25,847 nt of DNA from an uncultured Clostridia bacterium (GTDB taxonomy: Bacteria > Bacillota > Clostridia > Oscillospirales > Ruminococcaceae), in the NCBI GenBank assembly GCA_945947715.1, contig CAMEYZ010000004.1:1-25847 (forward strand). The letters are read 5' to 3'. Made by a program: the position numbers and the translations under genes. Every line of letters begins with the position of its first letter. The stretch's first letter is position 1. This document shows, one piece after another, positions 7,840-15,450 of this stretch. The notes beneath the pieces are model-generated. The model did not search any database. It saw only the letters and a list, made by a program, of their open reading frames with translations, and was not told where the DNA came from.

Positions 7840-7851
7840 GGAGGGCTACAC

Positions 7852-8415
7852 ATGATTTTGCTTATTGATAATTACGACAGCTTTTCGTACAATCTGTATC
7901 AGCTGGTAGGTTCCATTGACCCCGATATCAAGGTTATCAGAAACGACGAAATGACCGTCGAAGAGATAGAAAGGCTTGCTCCTGACAGGATCATCCTGTC
8001 ACCCGGACCAGGCCGTCCCGCAGACGCGGGCATCTGCGTGGAGGCGGCAAAAACCCTTGGAAAGCATATCCCGACGCTGGGCGTGTGCTTAGGACATCAG
8101 GCAATATGCGAGGCATACGGTGCCACCGTTACCTATGCAAAGGAGCTTATGCACGGCAAGATGTCACATATTAAGCTGGACACGGATTCTCACCTGTTTA
8201 GTGGCATGGACCAGGTCATCGAGGGTGCAAGGTATCATTCCCTTGCAGCGGATAAGTCCACAATCCCTGAGTGTCTCAAAATAACGGCAGAGACCGACGA
8301 CGGCGAGGTCATGGCAGTGGAGCACAGGGAATATCCTATTTACGGCGTACAGTTCCACCCCGAATCCATTCTTACTCCAAAGGGCAAAAATATTCTGATG
8401 AATTTTATTAAATAA
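7852..8415 (+). CDS. trpG: Anthranilate synthase component II, amidotransferase
   Basis: 187 residues, a stand-alone class I glutamine amidotransferase that supplies ammonia to TrpE. 'DNYDSFSYNLYQLVG' at the N-terminus is typical. The oxyanion region 'LSPGPGRPADAG' (49-60), nucleophile C79 in 'LGVCLGHQ', and H169/E171 in 'VQFHPES' complete the triad. It is not fused to trpD as in enterobacteria. The ATG at 7852 follows AAGGAGG. The homologous PabA does the same for folate synthesis; position inside the trp operon makes TrpG the main role, though dual use is possible because no pab gene is visible here. Confidence 0.96.
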   Translation: MILLIDNYDSFSYNLYQLVGSIDPDIKVIRNDEMTVEEIERLAPDRIILSPGPGRPADAGICVEAAKTLGKHIPTLGVCLGHQAICEAYGATVTYAKELMHGKMSHIKLDTDSHLFSGMDQVIEGARYHSLAADKSTIPECLKITAETDDGEVMAVEHREYPIYGVQFHPESILTPKGKNILMNFIK

Positions 8416-8433
8416 GAAAGGTCGGTAATTATT

Positions 8434-9444
8434 ATGATAAGCGAAGCAATTAAGCAGCTTATGAACAAGGAGGACCTATCCTCCGAGACCGTTGAAGCAG
8501 TCATGGACGAGATAATGTCGGGAAATGCCACACAGGCACAGATGGCGGCATATCTTGTGGCTCTGGAAATGAAGGGCGAAACTATCGAGGAGATCACCGC
8601 CTCCGCAAAGGGCATGCGCAAGGCAGGAACTCCCCTTAAGCACGAGGGCAGCGTTTTTGAGATAGTCGGCACAGGTGGCGACCGTTCCAATTCCTTTAAC
8701 ATCTCCACCACTGCATCACTGATGATAGCGGCTTCGGGAGTAAAGGTAGCAAAGCACGGCAACAGAGCGGCTTCCAGCAAATCGGGCGCTGCGGACTGCT
8801 TAGAGGCACTGGGCGTAAATCTCACCCTTGAACCTGAAAAGAATGAGAAGGTGCTGGAGGAATGTGACATATGCTTCCTGTTCGCACAGAAATATCACTC
8901 AGCTATGCGCTTTGTTGGTCCTGTAAGAAAAGAGCTGGGCGTAAGGACTGTATTTAACATCTTAGGACCACTGACAAATCCTGCGGCGGCTGATATGCAG
9001 GTAATGGGCGTGTATGACGAGTCACTGCTGGAGCCTATGGCAAAGGTGCTCACAAACTTAGGCGTTAAGCGTGGAATGGTAGTATACGGTACCGACCGCC
9101 TTGATGAGGTATCTATCTCCGCTCCCACAAAGGTATGCGAGTTCGATAACGGAAGCTTCAAGACCTACACTATCACTCCTGAGGATGTGGGACTTAAGAC
9201 CGCAGACAAGTCGGAAATACTCGGCGGTACAGGGGCTGAAAACGCAGAGATAACAAAGGGCATCTTAAAGGGCGAGATCAAGGGCGCTAAGAGAGATGTT
9301 GTGCTGCTCAATTCCGCATGCGGACTGTATGTGGCAGGAAAGGCTCCTTCCATAGCCGAGGGTGTAAAGCTGGCTTCTGAACTTATCGACAGCGGCAAGG
9401 CTCTTGCAAAGCTGGACCAGTTCGTGGCTGCGACAAACATGTAA
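8434..9444 (+). CDS. trpD: Anthranilate phosphoribosyltransferase
   Basis: 336 residues, typical length. It transfers phosphoribose from PRPP to anthranilate. The PRPP site 'GTGGDRSNSFNIST' is at 79-92, followed by 'KHGNRAASSKSGAADCLEAL' (107-126) for anthranilate and Mg binding, and 'RTVFNILGPLTNPA' further on. The N-terminal helical domain (residues 1-65) is complete. It starts 18 nt after trpG with GAAAGG upstream. The trpC start follows its stop by 10 nt. Confidence 0.97.
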   Translation: MISEAIKQLMNKEDLSSETVEAVMDEIMSGNATQAQMAAYLVALEMKGETIEEITASAKGMRKAGTPLKHEGSVFEIVGTGGDRSNSFNISTTASLMIAASGVKVAKHGNRAASSKSGAADCLEALGVNLTLEPEKNEKVLEECDICFLFAQKYHSAMRFVGPVRKELGVRTVFNILGPLTNPAAADMQVMGVYDESLLEPMAKVLTNLGVKRGMVVYGTDRLDEVSISAPTKVCEFDNGSFKTYTITPEDVGLKTADKSEILGGTGAENAEITKGILKGEIKGAKRDVVLLNSACGLYVAGKAPSIAEGVKLASELIDSGKALAKLDQFVAATNM

Positions 9445-9454
9445 TGGTGATGAT

Positions 9455-10246
9455 ATGATACTTGACGATATTGTACATTTTCGGAAGGAACAGCTTGAAC
9501 GGGAAAGGTCGGCTGTTTCCTATGATGAGATGAAAAAAGCGGCGGAAAGGATAGACCGTCCCTGCAGAGGCTTCGGAAAGGCCCTCAAAGCACAGGGACT
9601 GTCCGTCATCGCCGAGGTAAAGAAGGCTTCCCCCTCAAAGGGACTTATCCAGCCGGATTTTCACCCTGCGGAAAACGGCGAAGCATACGAAAAGGCAGGC
9701 GCTGCGGCTATATCCTGCCTTACCGAGGAGCATTATTTCATGGGCAGCTCAGACTATTTCCGGGCTGTTCGTGAAAGGGTGGATATCCCCATGCTGCGGA
9801 AGGATTTTATTATCGAACCCTATCAGATATACGAGGCAAGAGTCATGGGAGCGGACGCGGTCCTGCTCATAGCAGCCCTTCTGGATAAGGAAAAACTGTC
9901 GGAATACCGCAAAATCGCGGAGAGCTTAGACCTTGATGTGCTGGCAGAGTCCCACAACGAGTATGAGCTTGATAGCGTGCTGAACGCAGGCTGTACTGTA
10001 ATAGGCGTGAACAATCGCGATCTTAAGACCTTTGAGGTGTCTCTTGAAACCACAAAACGACTTTTTGACACTATTCCTAAGGAATATGTCAGAGTTTCGG
10101 AAAGCGGTATAAAAAATAACGAGGATATGAAAATGCTCCGTTTATACGGCGCAGATGCTGTGCTTATCGGCGAAACGCTGATGCGCAGCGGTCTGGACGG
10201 AATTGCAGACTGCATGAAGTCGCTGAAAGAGGGGCTTTATGATTAA
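9455..10246 (+). CDS. trpC: Indole-3-glycerol phosphate synthase
   Basis: 263 residues, a monofunctional IGPS that closes the indole ring from carboxyphenylamino-deoxyribulose phosphate. The barrel motifs are intact: 'VIAEVKKASPSKG' (51-63, with E54 and K56), 'MLRKDFIIEPYQIYEARVMG' (113-132, K116), 'LAESHNEYEL' (E165), 'GVNNRDLKTF' (N187) and 'RVSESGI'. The ATG at 9455 gives the standard N-terminus 'MILDDIVHFRKEQLERER'; an in-frame upstream ATG at 9404 would overlap trpD by 41 nt and add unrelated residues. The ribosome site is weak (GGTGAT), so translation may be coupled to trpD. The trpF start overlaps its end by 8 nt. Confidence 0.97.
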   Translation: MILDDIVHFRKEQLERERSAVSYDEMKKAAERIDRPCRGFGKALKAQGLSVIAEVKKASPSKGLIQPDFHPAENGEAYEKAGAAAISCLTEEHYFMGSSDYFRAVRERVDIPMLRKDFIIEPYQIYEARVMGADAVLLIAALLDKEKLSEYRKIAESLDLDVLAESHNEYELDSVLNAGCTVIGVNNRDLKTFEVSLETTKRLFDTIPKEYVRVSESGIKNNEDMKMLRLYGADAVLIGETLMRSGLDGIADCMKSLKEGLYD

Positions 10247-10859
10247 GCTGTGCGGCGTCCGACGGTATGAGGACATTGAGTACATGAACGAGGTCCTGCC
10301 CGACTATATCGGAATGATACTTGCGGAGGGCTTTCGCAGAACGGTGGACATCAGCACCGCAGAAAAGCTGTCAGAAAGGCTCGATGGCAGGATAAAAAGG
10401 GTGGGCGTGTTCGTAGATACGCCACCTGAACAGGTAGAGGAATGTGCTAAGCGGATAGGACTTGATGTCATACAGCTTCACGGTTCGGAGGATAGCTCAT
10501 ATATCAATGAGGTGAAAAAGCTGGGGATACCACTGTGGGAGGCGGTGAAGGGCCGCTGCGCCGAGGATATATACGCGGCAGAAAAGCTTGGCTGCGATGG
10601 TCTGCTTCTGGACAGCTTTGTCCCCGGACAGATAGGCGGCACAGGAATTGCCTCCGACTGGAGCGTTATAAGCAGCGCAAAAATAAGCTCTCCCTTTTTT
10701 CTGGCGGGAGGGATAAACGCGGATAATCTCAGTGAAGCACTGAAAATTTCCCGTAACGTAGATATTTCCAGCGGCATTGAGTCAGACGGAGTTAAGGATA
10801 TCGAAAAAATTCGCAGAATAATGAAAATATACAAGGAGAATCAACATGAGCAAGGTTGA
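10239..10859 (+). CDS. trpF: Phosphoribosylanthranilate isomerase
   Basis: 206 residues, normal for the single-domain enzyme that carries out the Amadori rearrangement before TrpC. 'MIKLCGVRRYEDIEYM' holds the catalytic cysteine (C5), and 'GLLLDSFVPGQIGGTG' the general acid (D125). 'RVGVFVDTP', 'DVIQLHGSED' and the phosphate-binding 'VDISSGIES' near the C-terminus are conserved. It overlaps trpC by 8 nt and trpB by 14 nt, which suggests tight translational coupling through the middle of the operon. Confidence 0.96.
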   Translation: MIKLCGVRRYEDIEYMNEVLPDYIGMILAEGFRRTVDISTAEKLSERLDGRIKRVGVFVDTPPEQVEECAKRIGLDVIQLHGSEDSSYINEVKKLGIPLWEAVKGRCAEDIYAAEKLGCDGLLLDSFVPGQIGGTGIASDWSVISSAKISSPFFLAGGINADNLSEALKISRNVDISSGIESDGVKDIEKIRRIMKIYKENQHEQG

Positions 10860-12033
10860 AAAATTCGGAGAATTTGGCGGACAGTTCGTCCCCGAAACGG
10901 TAATGAATGCAGTCCACGAGTTAGAGGACGCATATGACAAATACAAGGACGACCCCCAGTTCAAGGCAGAGCTTACAGAGCTTTACAAGGATTATGCAGG
11001 ACGTCCCTCTCTGCTGTACTATGCGGAGAAAATGACAAAGGACTTAGGCGGCGCAAAGATATACTTAAAGCGCGAGGACCTGAATCATACAGGCTCTCAT
11101 AAGATAAATAACGTTCTGGGACAGATACTCCTTGCCAAGAAAATGGGCAAGAAGAGGATAATCGCCGAAACGGGCGCAGGTCAGCACGGAGTTGCTACTG
11201 CGACGGTATGTGCTCTTATGGGCATGGAGTGCTGCGTATACATGGGCTGCGTTGACGCTGAAAGACAGTCCCTGAACGTGTACAGAATGAAGCTTCTGGG
11301 CTCGGACGTGGTTCCCGTGGAAAGCGGTACGGGAACTCTTAAGGACGCTATCAACGAGGCGCTGCGTGACTGGGCCACCAACGTGGAGAACACCTACTAC
11401 TGTATCGGCTCGGTAATGGGACCCTATCCTTATCCCCAGATGGTTCGCGATTTCCAGAAGATAATCGGCGAAGAGATAAAGGCTCAGCTTAAGGAAAAGG
11501 AGGGCAAGCTGCCTGATTGTGTAGTTGCTTGTGTTGGCGGCGGCTCCAATGCCATGGGCGCGTTCTATGACTTCATCGGCGACAAGTCGGTTCGTCTGGT
11601 AGGCGCGGAGGCAGGCGGCGAGGGTGCTGATACCGAAAGGACTGCTGCCACTATCGCAAGAGGTACTACCGGTATTTTCCACGGAATGAAGTCCATTTTC
11701 TTACAGGACCAGTATGGACAGATAGCTCCCGTTTACTCTATTTCCGCAGGACTTGACTATCCCGGCATAGGCCCAGAGCATGCATATCTCCACGAAACAG
11801 GCAGAGCAGATTATGTGGCGATAACCGACGAGGAGGCTGTCTGTGCCTTTGAATATCTGTCAAAAATGGAGGGTATTATCCCTGCGGTGGAGTCAGCTCA
11901 TGCAGTTGCCGCAGCCATAAAGATCGCTCCCACAATGGGCAAGGACCAGATAATGGTCATCAACATTTCGGGCAGAGGCGACAAGGACGTTTATCAGGTA
12001 GCAAGATACAGAGGCGTCGAAGTTCAGAACTAA
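10846..12033 (+). CDS. trpB: Tryptophan synthase beta chain
   Basis: 395 residues. This PLP enzyme condenses indole with serine to give tryptophan. The Schiff-base lysine is K86 in 'HTGSHKINNVLGQ'. Catalytic Glu is E108 in 'AETGAGQHGVATA', and the PLP phosphate site is 'CVGGGSNAMG'. Start 'MSKVEKFGEFGGQFVPETVM' is that of the classic TrpB1 that pairs with TrpA, not the stand-alone TrpB2. ATG at 10846 follows AAGGAGAA and overlaps the end of trpF by 14 nt. The coding sequence uses strongly preferred codons, consistent with high expression. Confidence 0.98.
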   Translation: MSKVEKFGEFGGQFVPETVMNAVHELEDAYDKYKDDPQFKAELTELYKDYAGRPSLLYYAEKMTKDLGGAKIYLKREDLNHTGSHKINNVLGQILLAKKMGKKRIIAETGAGQHGVATATVCALMGMECCVYMGCVDAERQSLNVYRMKLLGSDVVPVESGTGTLKDAINEALRDWATNVENTYYCIGSVMGPYPYPQMVRDFQKIIGEEIKAQLKEKEGKLPDCVVACVGGGSNAMGAFYDFIGDKSVRLVGAEAGGEGADTERTAATIARGTTGIFHGMKSIFLQDQYGQIAPVYSISAGLDYPGIGPEHAYLHETGRADYVAITDEEAVCAFEYLSKMEGIIPAVESAHAVAAAIKIAPTMGKDQIMVINISGRGDKDVYQVARYRGVEVQN

Positions 12034-12046
12034 GAGAGGAAGTAAC

Positions 12047-12838
12047 ATGATGAACAGAATAGATAAATGCTTTGAAGATTTAAAAAATCAGGGGAAAAAG
12101 GCGCTTATCACCTTTGTGACCGCAGGAGACCCTGACCTTGAAACTACAGAAAAGCTGGTCCTTGAAATGTTTGACAAGGGCGCGGATATCATCGAGCTGG
12201 GCATTCCCTTTTCCGACCCTATCGCAGAGGGAGTTACAATTCAGAGAGCCTCGCTGAGAAGCCTTAATAATGGCACCAATCTCACCAAGGTCTTTGATAC
12301 GGTAAAGCGCATCAGAGAAAAGACCGACAAGCCTCTGCTCTTTATGATGTATCTGAACACTATCTACGTGTACGGCACCGAGCGGTTCTTCAACGAATGT
12401 AAGGAGTACGGCATTGACGGAGTTATCATTCCCGATATGCCCTACGAGGAACGTGACGAGGTGCTGGAATACTCCGAGAAGAGTGGCGTTGTGAACATCA
12501 ATCTTGTAGCGCCCACATCTCACGGAAGGATAAAGGAGATAGCCTCCAATAGTAAGGGCTTCCTGTACTGTGTATCCTCCACGGGAGTTACCGGCACAAG
12601 AAGCAGCTTCACTACTAATTTCGATGAGTTTTTCGGAACTATCAAGCAGTATGCTACCTGTCCCTGTGCGGTGGGCTTCGGAATATCGAATCCTGAGCAG
12701 GCAAAGAAGATGTCCTCCTACTGCGACGGAGTTATCGTGGGCTCTGCGGTGGTAAAGCTCATCGAGAAGAGCGGCCGGGACAGCGTGCCCGAGGTGGGCG
12801 AGTTCGTCAAGTCTCTTAAGGACGGTATCTCTCAATAA
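12047..12838 (+). CDS. trpA: Tryptophan synthase alpha chain
   Basis: 263 residues, a TIM barrel that splits indole-glycerol phosphate and passes indole to TrpB through a tunnel. 'LITFVTAGDPDLETTEKLV' (20-38) and 'IIELGIPFSDP' with the catalytic Glu (E50, E. coli E49) are standard. The second catalytic acid, Asp60 in E. coli TrpA, is replaced by Glu: 'DPIAEGVTIQ' with E61. The phosphate-loop motif 'SSTGVTGTRSSF' and 'VGFGISNPEQA' are intact. Two adjacent ATGs exist (12047 and 12050); the first lies 6 nt after AGAGAGGA. Last gene of the operon, 13 nt after trpB, followed by a terminator. Confidence 0.97.
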   Translation: MMNRIDKCFEDLKNQGKKALITFVTAGDPDLETTEKLVLEMFDKGADIIELGIPFSDPIAEGVTIQRASLRSLNNGTNLTKVFDTVKRIREKTDKPLLFMMYLNTIYVYGTERFFNECKEYGIDGVIIPDMPYEERDEVLEYSEKSGVVNINLVAPTSHGRIKEIASNSKGFLYCVSSTGVTGTRSSFTTNFDEFFGTIKQYATCPCAVGFGISNPEQAKKMSSYCDGVIVGSAVVKLIEKSGRDSVPEVGEFVKSLKDGISQ

Positions 12839-12856
12839 TTGATGATTAATGACAGA

Positions 12857-12900
12857 CTCCCGTCTGCGGCTATTTTAAGCTGCGGACGGGAGCTTATTTT
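12857..12900 (+). terminator. Terminator of the trp operon
   Basis: A 15-bp stem with two G-T pairs (12857-12871 with 12878-12892) and a 6-nt loop, followed by 'TTATTTTAT'. The T tract is interrupted but the stem is strong. It lies 18 nt after the trpA stop and directly before the next promoter. Confidence 0.85.
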
Positions 12901-12904
12901 ATGG

Positions 12905-12933
12905 TTGACTTTTTTCAGGAAATATACTATAAT
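12905..12933 (+). promoter_or_regulatory. Sigma-A promoter of the GH5 gene
   Basis: -35 TTGACT (12905-12910), exact 17-nt spacer, consensus -10 TATAAT (12928-12933). The leader before the GH5 ATG is about 28 nt, and I see no operator-like repeat in it. Confidence 0.87.
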
Positions 12934-12967
12934 AGAAGAAAATATTAAGAAAAGGAACGGTAAAAAC

Positions 12968-14182
12968 ATGAAAAAGAAGCTTTTAGCAATAATGCTCTGT
13001 TTTGCGCTGACTGGAGGGGGCTGCGCTTCGGGAGCGGGTGCAGCAGTCACTTCGGCAGATGAAAGCAAATCCGCCGCAAAAACACAGTCTGTCAAGGAGG
13101 AAGCGCCTGCGAGCCTGACCGCTGCGGAGGTCGCTGAAAATATGGGCATAGGGCTCAATCTCGGCAACACAATGGAGGCGTATCCTGCCAATAACTGCGA
13201 GAAGATAACCTACGAGTGGATACCTGTTCAGGGAGATAATACTCCGCTTGACTACGAGACCTGCTGGGGTGCAGTGGAAACCACGCAGGAGGTCATCGAC
13301 GGAATAAAGGCAGAGGGCTTTGATACGGTCAGGATACCTGTTTTCTGGGGCAATATGATGGAAAACGACGGCACCTACACCATTAACGCTGACTACATTG
13401 CCCGCGTAAAGGAGATAGTGGACTACTGCCAGAATGCGGGACTGTACACAGTGGTGAATATCCACCATTTCGATGAGTTCATCATCAGACGAAACGACCT
13501 GGAAAGCTGCGAGAAGATTTTCGATAACCTCTGGACCCAGATAGCGAACTATTTCAAGGATTATCCCTACACGCTGGTCTTCGAGGGCTATAACGAGTAT
13601 CTCGGCGGAAGTCAGTTCAATGCCAACGGTGTTCTTACTGATATGCCAAAGGACAAGGCCTATGAGCTGACAAATGCGCTCAATCAGACCTTCGTGGACG
13701 CTGTGCGGAAAACCGGCGGAAATAACGCAGAACGTGTGCTTATCGTTTCGGGCTACTGGACCAATATCGACCTTACTACCTCCGACAGCTTTGTTATGCC
13801 GACAGATACTGTCAGTGACCGTCTTATGGTATCGGTTCATTATGTGGATAATTCCATGTACTGGGAAAATCAGATAGGCGGTAAGCGCTGGCTGGACTAC
13901 ATTGACAGACAGATAGAAGAGCTGAACGAGGCCTTTACTGCAAAGAATATTCCCGTATTTCTGGGGGAAACTACGGCTTATTACCCGAAGCAGAATTTTG
14001 CTGCGGGAGCAGAGCATACCGATTCCACTGAATGTCTGGAGATAGTACTGACCAAGCTGACCGAAAACGGCTTTGTTCCCGTGATATGGGACACCAATGG
14101 CGGCTTCTATTCAAGAACGGAATATCGCATAAACTCCGACTCAGACAGGGAGCTTATCCATCGTCTGACTGCGGAGGATTAA
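12968..14182 (+). CDS. GH5-family endoglucanase, predicted lipoprotein
   Basis: 404 residues. The N-terminus 'MKKKLLAIMLCFALTGGGCA' is a signal peptide with a lipobox-like end, so C19 would be lipidated and the enzyme held on the outer face of the membrane. A 35-residue Ala/Ser/Lys linker follows. The catalytic domain starts near residue 58 ('MGIGLNLGNTMEAY') and shows the GH5 set: R122, 'VVNIHHFDEF' (H166-H167), acid/base E210 in 'FEGYNEYLGG', 'VSVHYVDNS' (H291-Y292), nucleophile E334 in 'PVFLGETTAY', and W374. It probably cleaves beta-1,4-glucan or a related beta-glycan. No dockerin or carbohydrate-binding module is present, so it is not an obvious cellulosome part. ATG at 12968 has AAAAGGAAC upstream. 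Its stop overlaps the convergent C26 gene. Confidence 0.93.
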   Translation: MKKKLLAIMLCFALTGGGCASGAGAAVTSADESKSAAKTQSVKEEAPASLTAAEVAENMGIGLNLGNTMEAYPANNCEKITYEWIPVQGDNTPLDYETCWGAVETTQEVIDGIKAEGFDTVRIPVFWGNMMENDGTYTINADYIARVKEIVDYCQNAGLYTVVNIHHFDEFIIRRNDLESCEKIFDNLWTQIANYFKDYPYTLVFEGYNEYLGGSQFNANGVLTDMPKDKAYELTNALNQTFVDAVRKTGGNNAERVLIVSGYWTNIDLTTSDSFVMPTDTVSDRLMVSVHYVDNSMYWENQIGGKRWLDYIDRQIEELNEAFTAKNIPVFLGETTAYYPKQNFAAGAEHTDSTECLEIVLTKLTENGFVPVIWDTNGGFYSRTEYRINSDSDRELIHRLTAED

Positions 14183-14883
14183 CTGCAAGCCCTAATAAAG
14201 CTCTCAAAAATCAGCATGCTGTTGTTATCCTTTAAATAGGAAAGCTCGGGGTGCCACTGAACTGCCATGATATATCTTTTGTCGGGCATATACACCCCTT
14301 CGATAAGACCGTCCTCGGAGTACGCCATAGGCATAAGCTTCGGGGACAGCTTTTTTACCGCCTGATGATGATAGCTGTTCACCTGTAGCTCCGGCTGCTT
14401 CAGCAGCGAAAACAGGGGAGTTCCTTCGGAAATAGTTACGTTATGTATGGGGATATCGTAGGGTGGGGACTGATGATGCTCGGTATCTGAGGGCTTCTGT
14501 GAGGGGATATCCTGATAGAGGGTACCGCCCAGAGCAGCATTGATGAACTGAATGCCGCGGCAGATGCCAAGAATGGGCTTGTCCCGTCGGATAAGGTCGG
14601 TGAGCAGGATGCTTTCCATTTCGTCCAGCGGCTTTGATACTTCTCCGCACTGAGGGAGGATATCCTCCCCGTAAAGGGTGGGGGAGACATCCTGACTACC
14701 TGTGAAGAGAAAGCCATCGTATGTATCGGCAAGCTGAGACAGTATTTCCCTGTCGGTACTCAGAGGCAGCATAACAGGGATACCTCCTGCGGCGATAATG
14801 CCGTTAAAATATCCGGGGAGCATCCATAAGCTGTCCCGTCCGTCGTCTACAAGGGGCAGCACGCCTATTATGGGTTTTTTCAT
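14179..14883 (-). CDS. C26-type gamma-glutamyl hydrolase (PuuD-like)
   Basis: 234 residues, near the usual ~240-250. These class-I amidotransferase-like enzymes hydrolyse gamma-glutamyl bonds, for example gamma-glutamyl-GABA in putrescine breakdown. The nucleophile is C108 in 'ILGICRGIQFINAALGG', with H211 and E213 in 'AVQWHPE' forming the triad. 'FTGSQDVSPTLYGED' (60-74) and 'NSYHHQAVKKLSP' (169-181) are family marks. The start 'MKKPIIGVLP' at 14883 has AAAGGAAG about 8 nt upstream; a Met 13 codons earlier lies in the leader hairpin and is rejected. No putrescine genes are nearby, so the substrate is open. It converges with GH5 by overlapping stop codons and is divergent from the SdpR-like gene. 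Confidence 0.92.
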   Translation of the reverse strand: MKKPIIGVLPLVDDGRDSLWMLPGYFNGIIAAGGIPVMLPLSTDREILSQLADTYDGFLFTGSQDVSPTLYGEDILPQCGEVSKPLDEMESILLTDLIRRDKPILGICRGIQFINAALGGTLYQDIPSQKPSDTEHHQSPPYDIPIHNVTISEGTPLFSLLKQPELQVNSYHHQAVKKLSPKLMPMAYSEDGLIEGVYMPDKRYIMAVQWHPELSYLKDNNSMLIFESFIRACS

Positions 14884-14900
14884 AAAAATCTTCCTTTCAC

Positions 14901-14943
14901 AAAAAAGGACAAAGAGCTTCACAGTGAACCTCTTTGTCCTTTT
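14901..14943 (-). promoter_or_regulatory. Terminator-like hairpin at start of C26 transcript
   Basis: A perfect 14-bp stem (14930-14943 with 14903-14916) with further pairing in the loop, followed on the minus strand by six Ts and then the C26 ribosome site. Read on the plus strand the same stem is followed by TTTTAATATT, so it could also stop transcription coming from GH5. The promoter at 14947-14975 places the transcript start almost at the first base of the stem. Confidence 0.75.
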
Positions 14944-14946
14944 AAT

Positions 14947-14975
14947 ATTATACAGCTATTCAGGTAAGATGTCAA
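14947..14975 (-). promoter_or_regulatory. Sigma-A promoter of the C26 hydrolase gene
   Basis: Minus strand: consensus -35 TTGACA (14970-14975), 17-nt spacer, consensus -10 TATAAT (14947-14952). This is one of the best promoters in the window. Confidence 0.9.
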
Positions 14976-15024
14976 CCATTAATTTAAACAAATTGCAGTA
15001 TTTAAAATATTTTTGAAATAGCTA

Positions 15025-15053
15025 TTGACAAGCAGGGAAAACTGTGCTATAAT
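15025..15053 (+). promoter_or_regulatory. Sigma-A promoter of the sdpRI-like unit
   Basis: Consensus -35 TTGACA (15025-15030), 17-nt spacer, consensus -10 TATAAT (15048-15053) with extended TGC. It is divergent from the C26 promoter, with 49 nt between the two -35 boxes. Confidence 0.92.
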
Positions 15054-15077
15054 CTATTTAAAGAAAATTTTAAATAG
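15054..15077 (+). promoter_or_regulatory. Palindromic operator candidate for SdpR-like repressor
   Basis: A perfect 9-bp inverted repeat, CTATTTAAA / TTTAAATAG (15054-15062 and 15069-15077) with a 6-nt spacer. It starts at the base after the -10 box and covers the expected start point. A third TATTTAAA half-site lies at 14999-15006 between the two divergent promoters. Position and symmetry fit autorepression by the ArsR-family protein encoded next. Confidence 0.72.
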
Positions 15078-15093
15078 AAAGAAGGGATATCCT

Positions 15094-15450
15094 GTGGGAG
15101 TAAATGAAATATTATCCGCTCTTGCAGACGAGACCGCACGGAGGATAATCTATAAGCTGAAGGAGGGGAAGATAAGCTCCGGGGACCTGGCATCAGCGCT
15201 GGAGATGTCTCCGCAGGCGCTGTCCTATCATCTGTCAAAGCTGAAAAGGGCGGAGATTATCTACGAGACAAAATACAAAAACTTCATCTATTATGAGCTT
15301 GACCTGTCCGTGCTGGACGAGGTGGCAGTGTGGATAGACGGATTAAAAGGAGGAAACATCAATGAAAAGCAGCAAAATGAAAGCAGTTTACATTATTCTG
15401 ATACTATTGCCCTTTGCGGTGACAGCGGCAGCACTGCAGATACTCCCTGA
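15094..15450 (+). CDS. ArsR-family repressor, SdpR-like
   Basis: 118 residues. Residues 1-88 are a compact winged helix: 'ILSALADETARRIIYKLKEG' (5-24), recognition region 'MSPQALSYHLSKLKRAEII' (38-56), and a wing ending 'FIYYELDLS'. There are no metal-binding cysteines, which points to the SdpR type rather than a metal sensor. The GTG at 15094 is chosen because GAAGGGA lies 6 nt upstream and the helix begins right after it; an earlier in-frame TTG lies within the promoter. Oddly, the frame runs 30 residues past the usual end of such proteins ('NINEKQQNESSLHYSD...') and overlaps the next gene by 89 nt. It probably represses its own operon through the palindrome at 15054. Confidence 0.85.
   Translation: MGVNEILSALADETARRIIYKLKEGKISSGDLASALEMSPQALSYHLSKLKRAEIIYETKYKNFIYYELDLSVLDEVAVWIDGLKGGNINEKQQNESSLHYSDTIALCGDSGSTADTP

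Noticed and set aside
12839..12967. Extended start for the GH5 protein right after trpA
   Set aside because: The extra 43 codons run through the trp terminator and the GH5 promoter, and would put the signal peptide in the middle of the protein.
12983..14017. Minus-strand open frame of 344 codons inside the GH5 gene
   Set aside because: All GH5 catalytic residues lie on the plus strand and a promoter and signal peptide support it. The antisense frame has no start signals or motifs.
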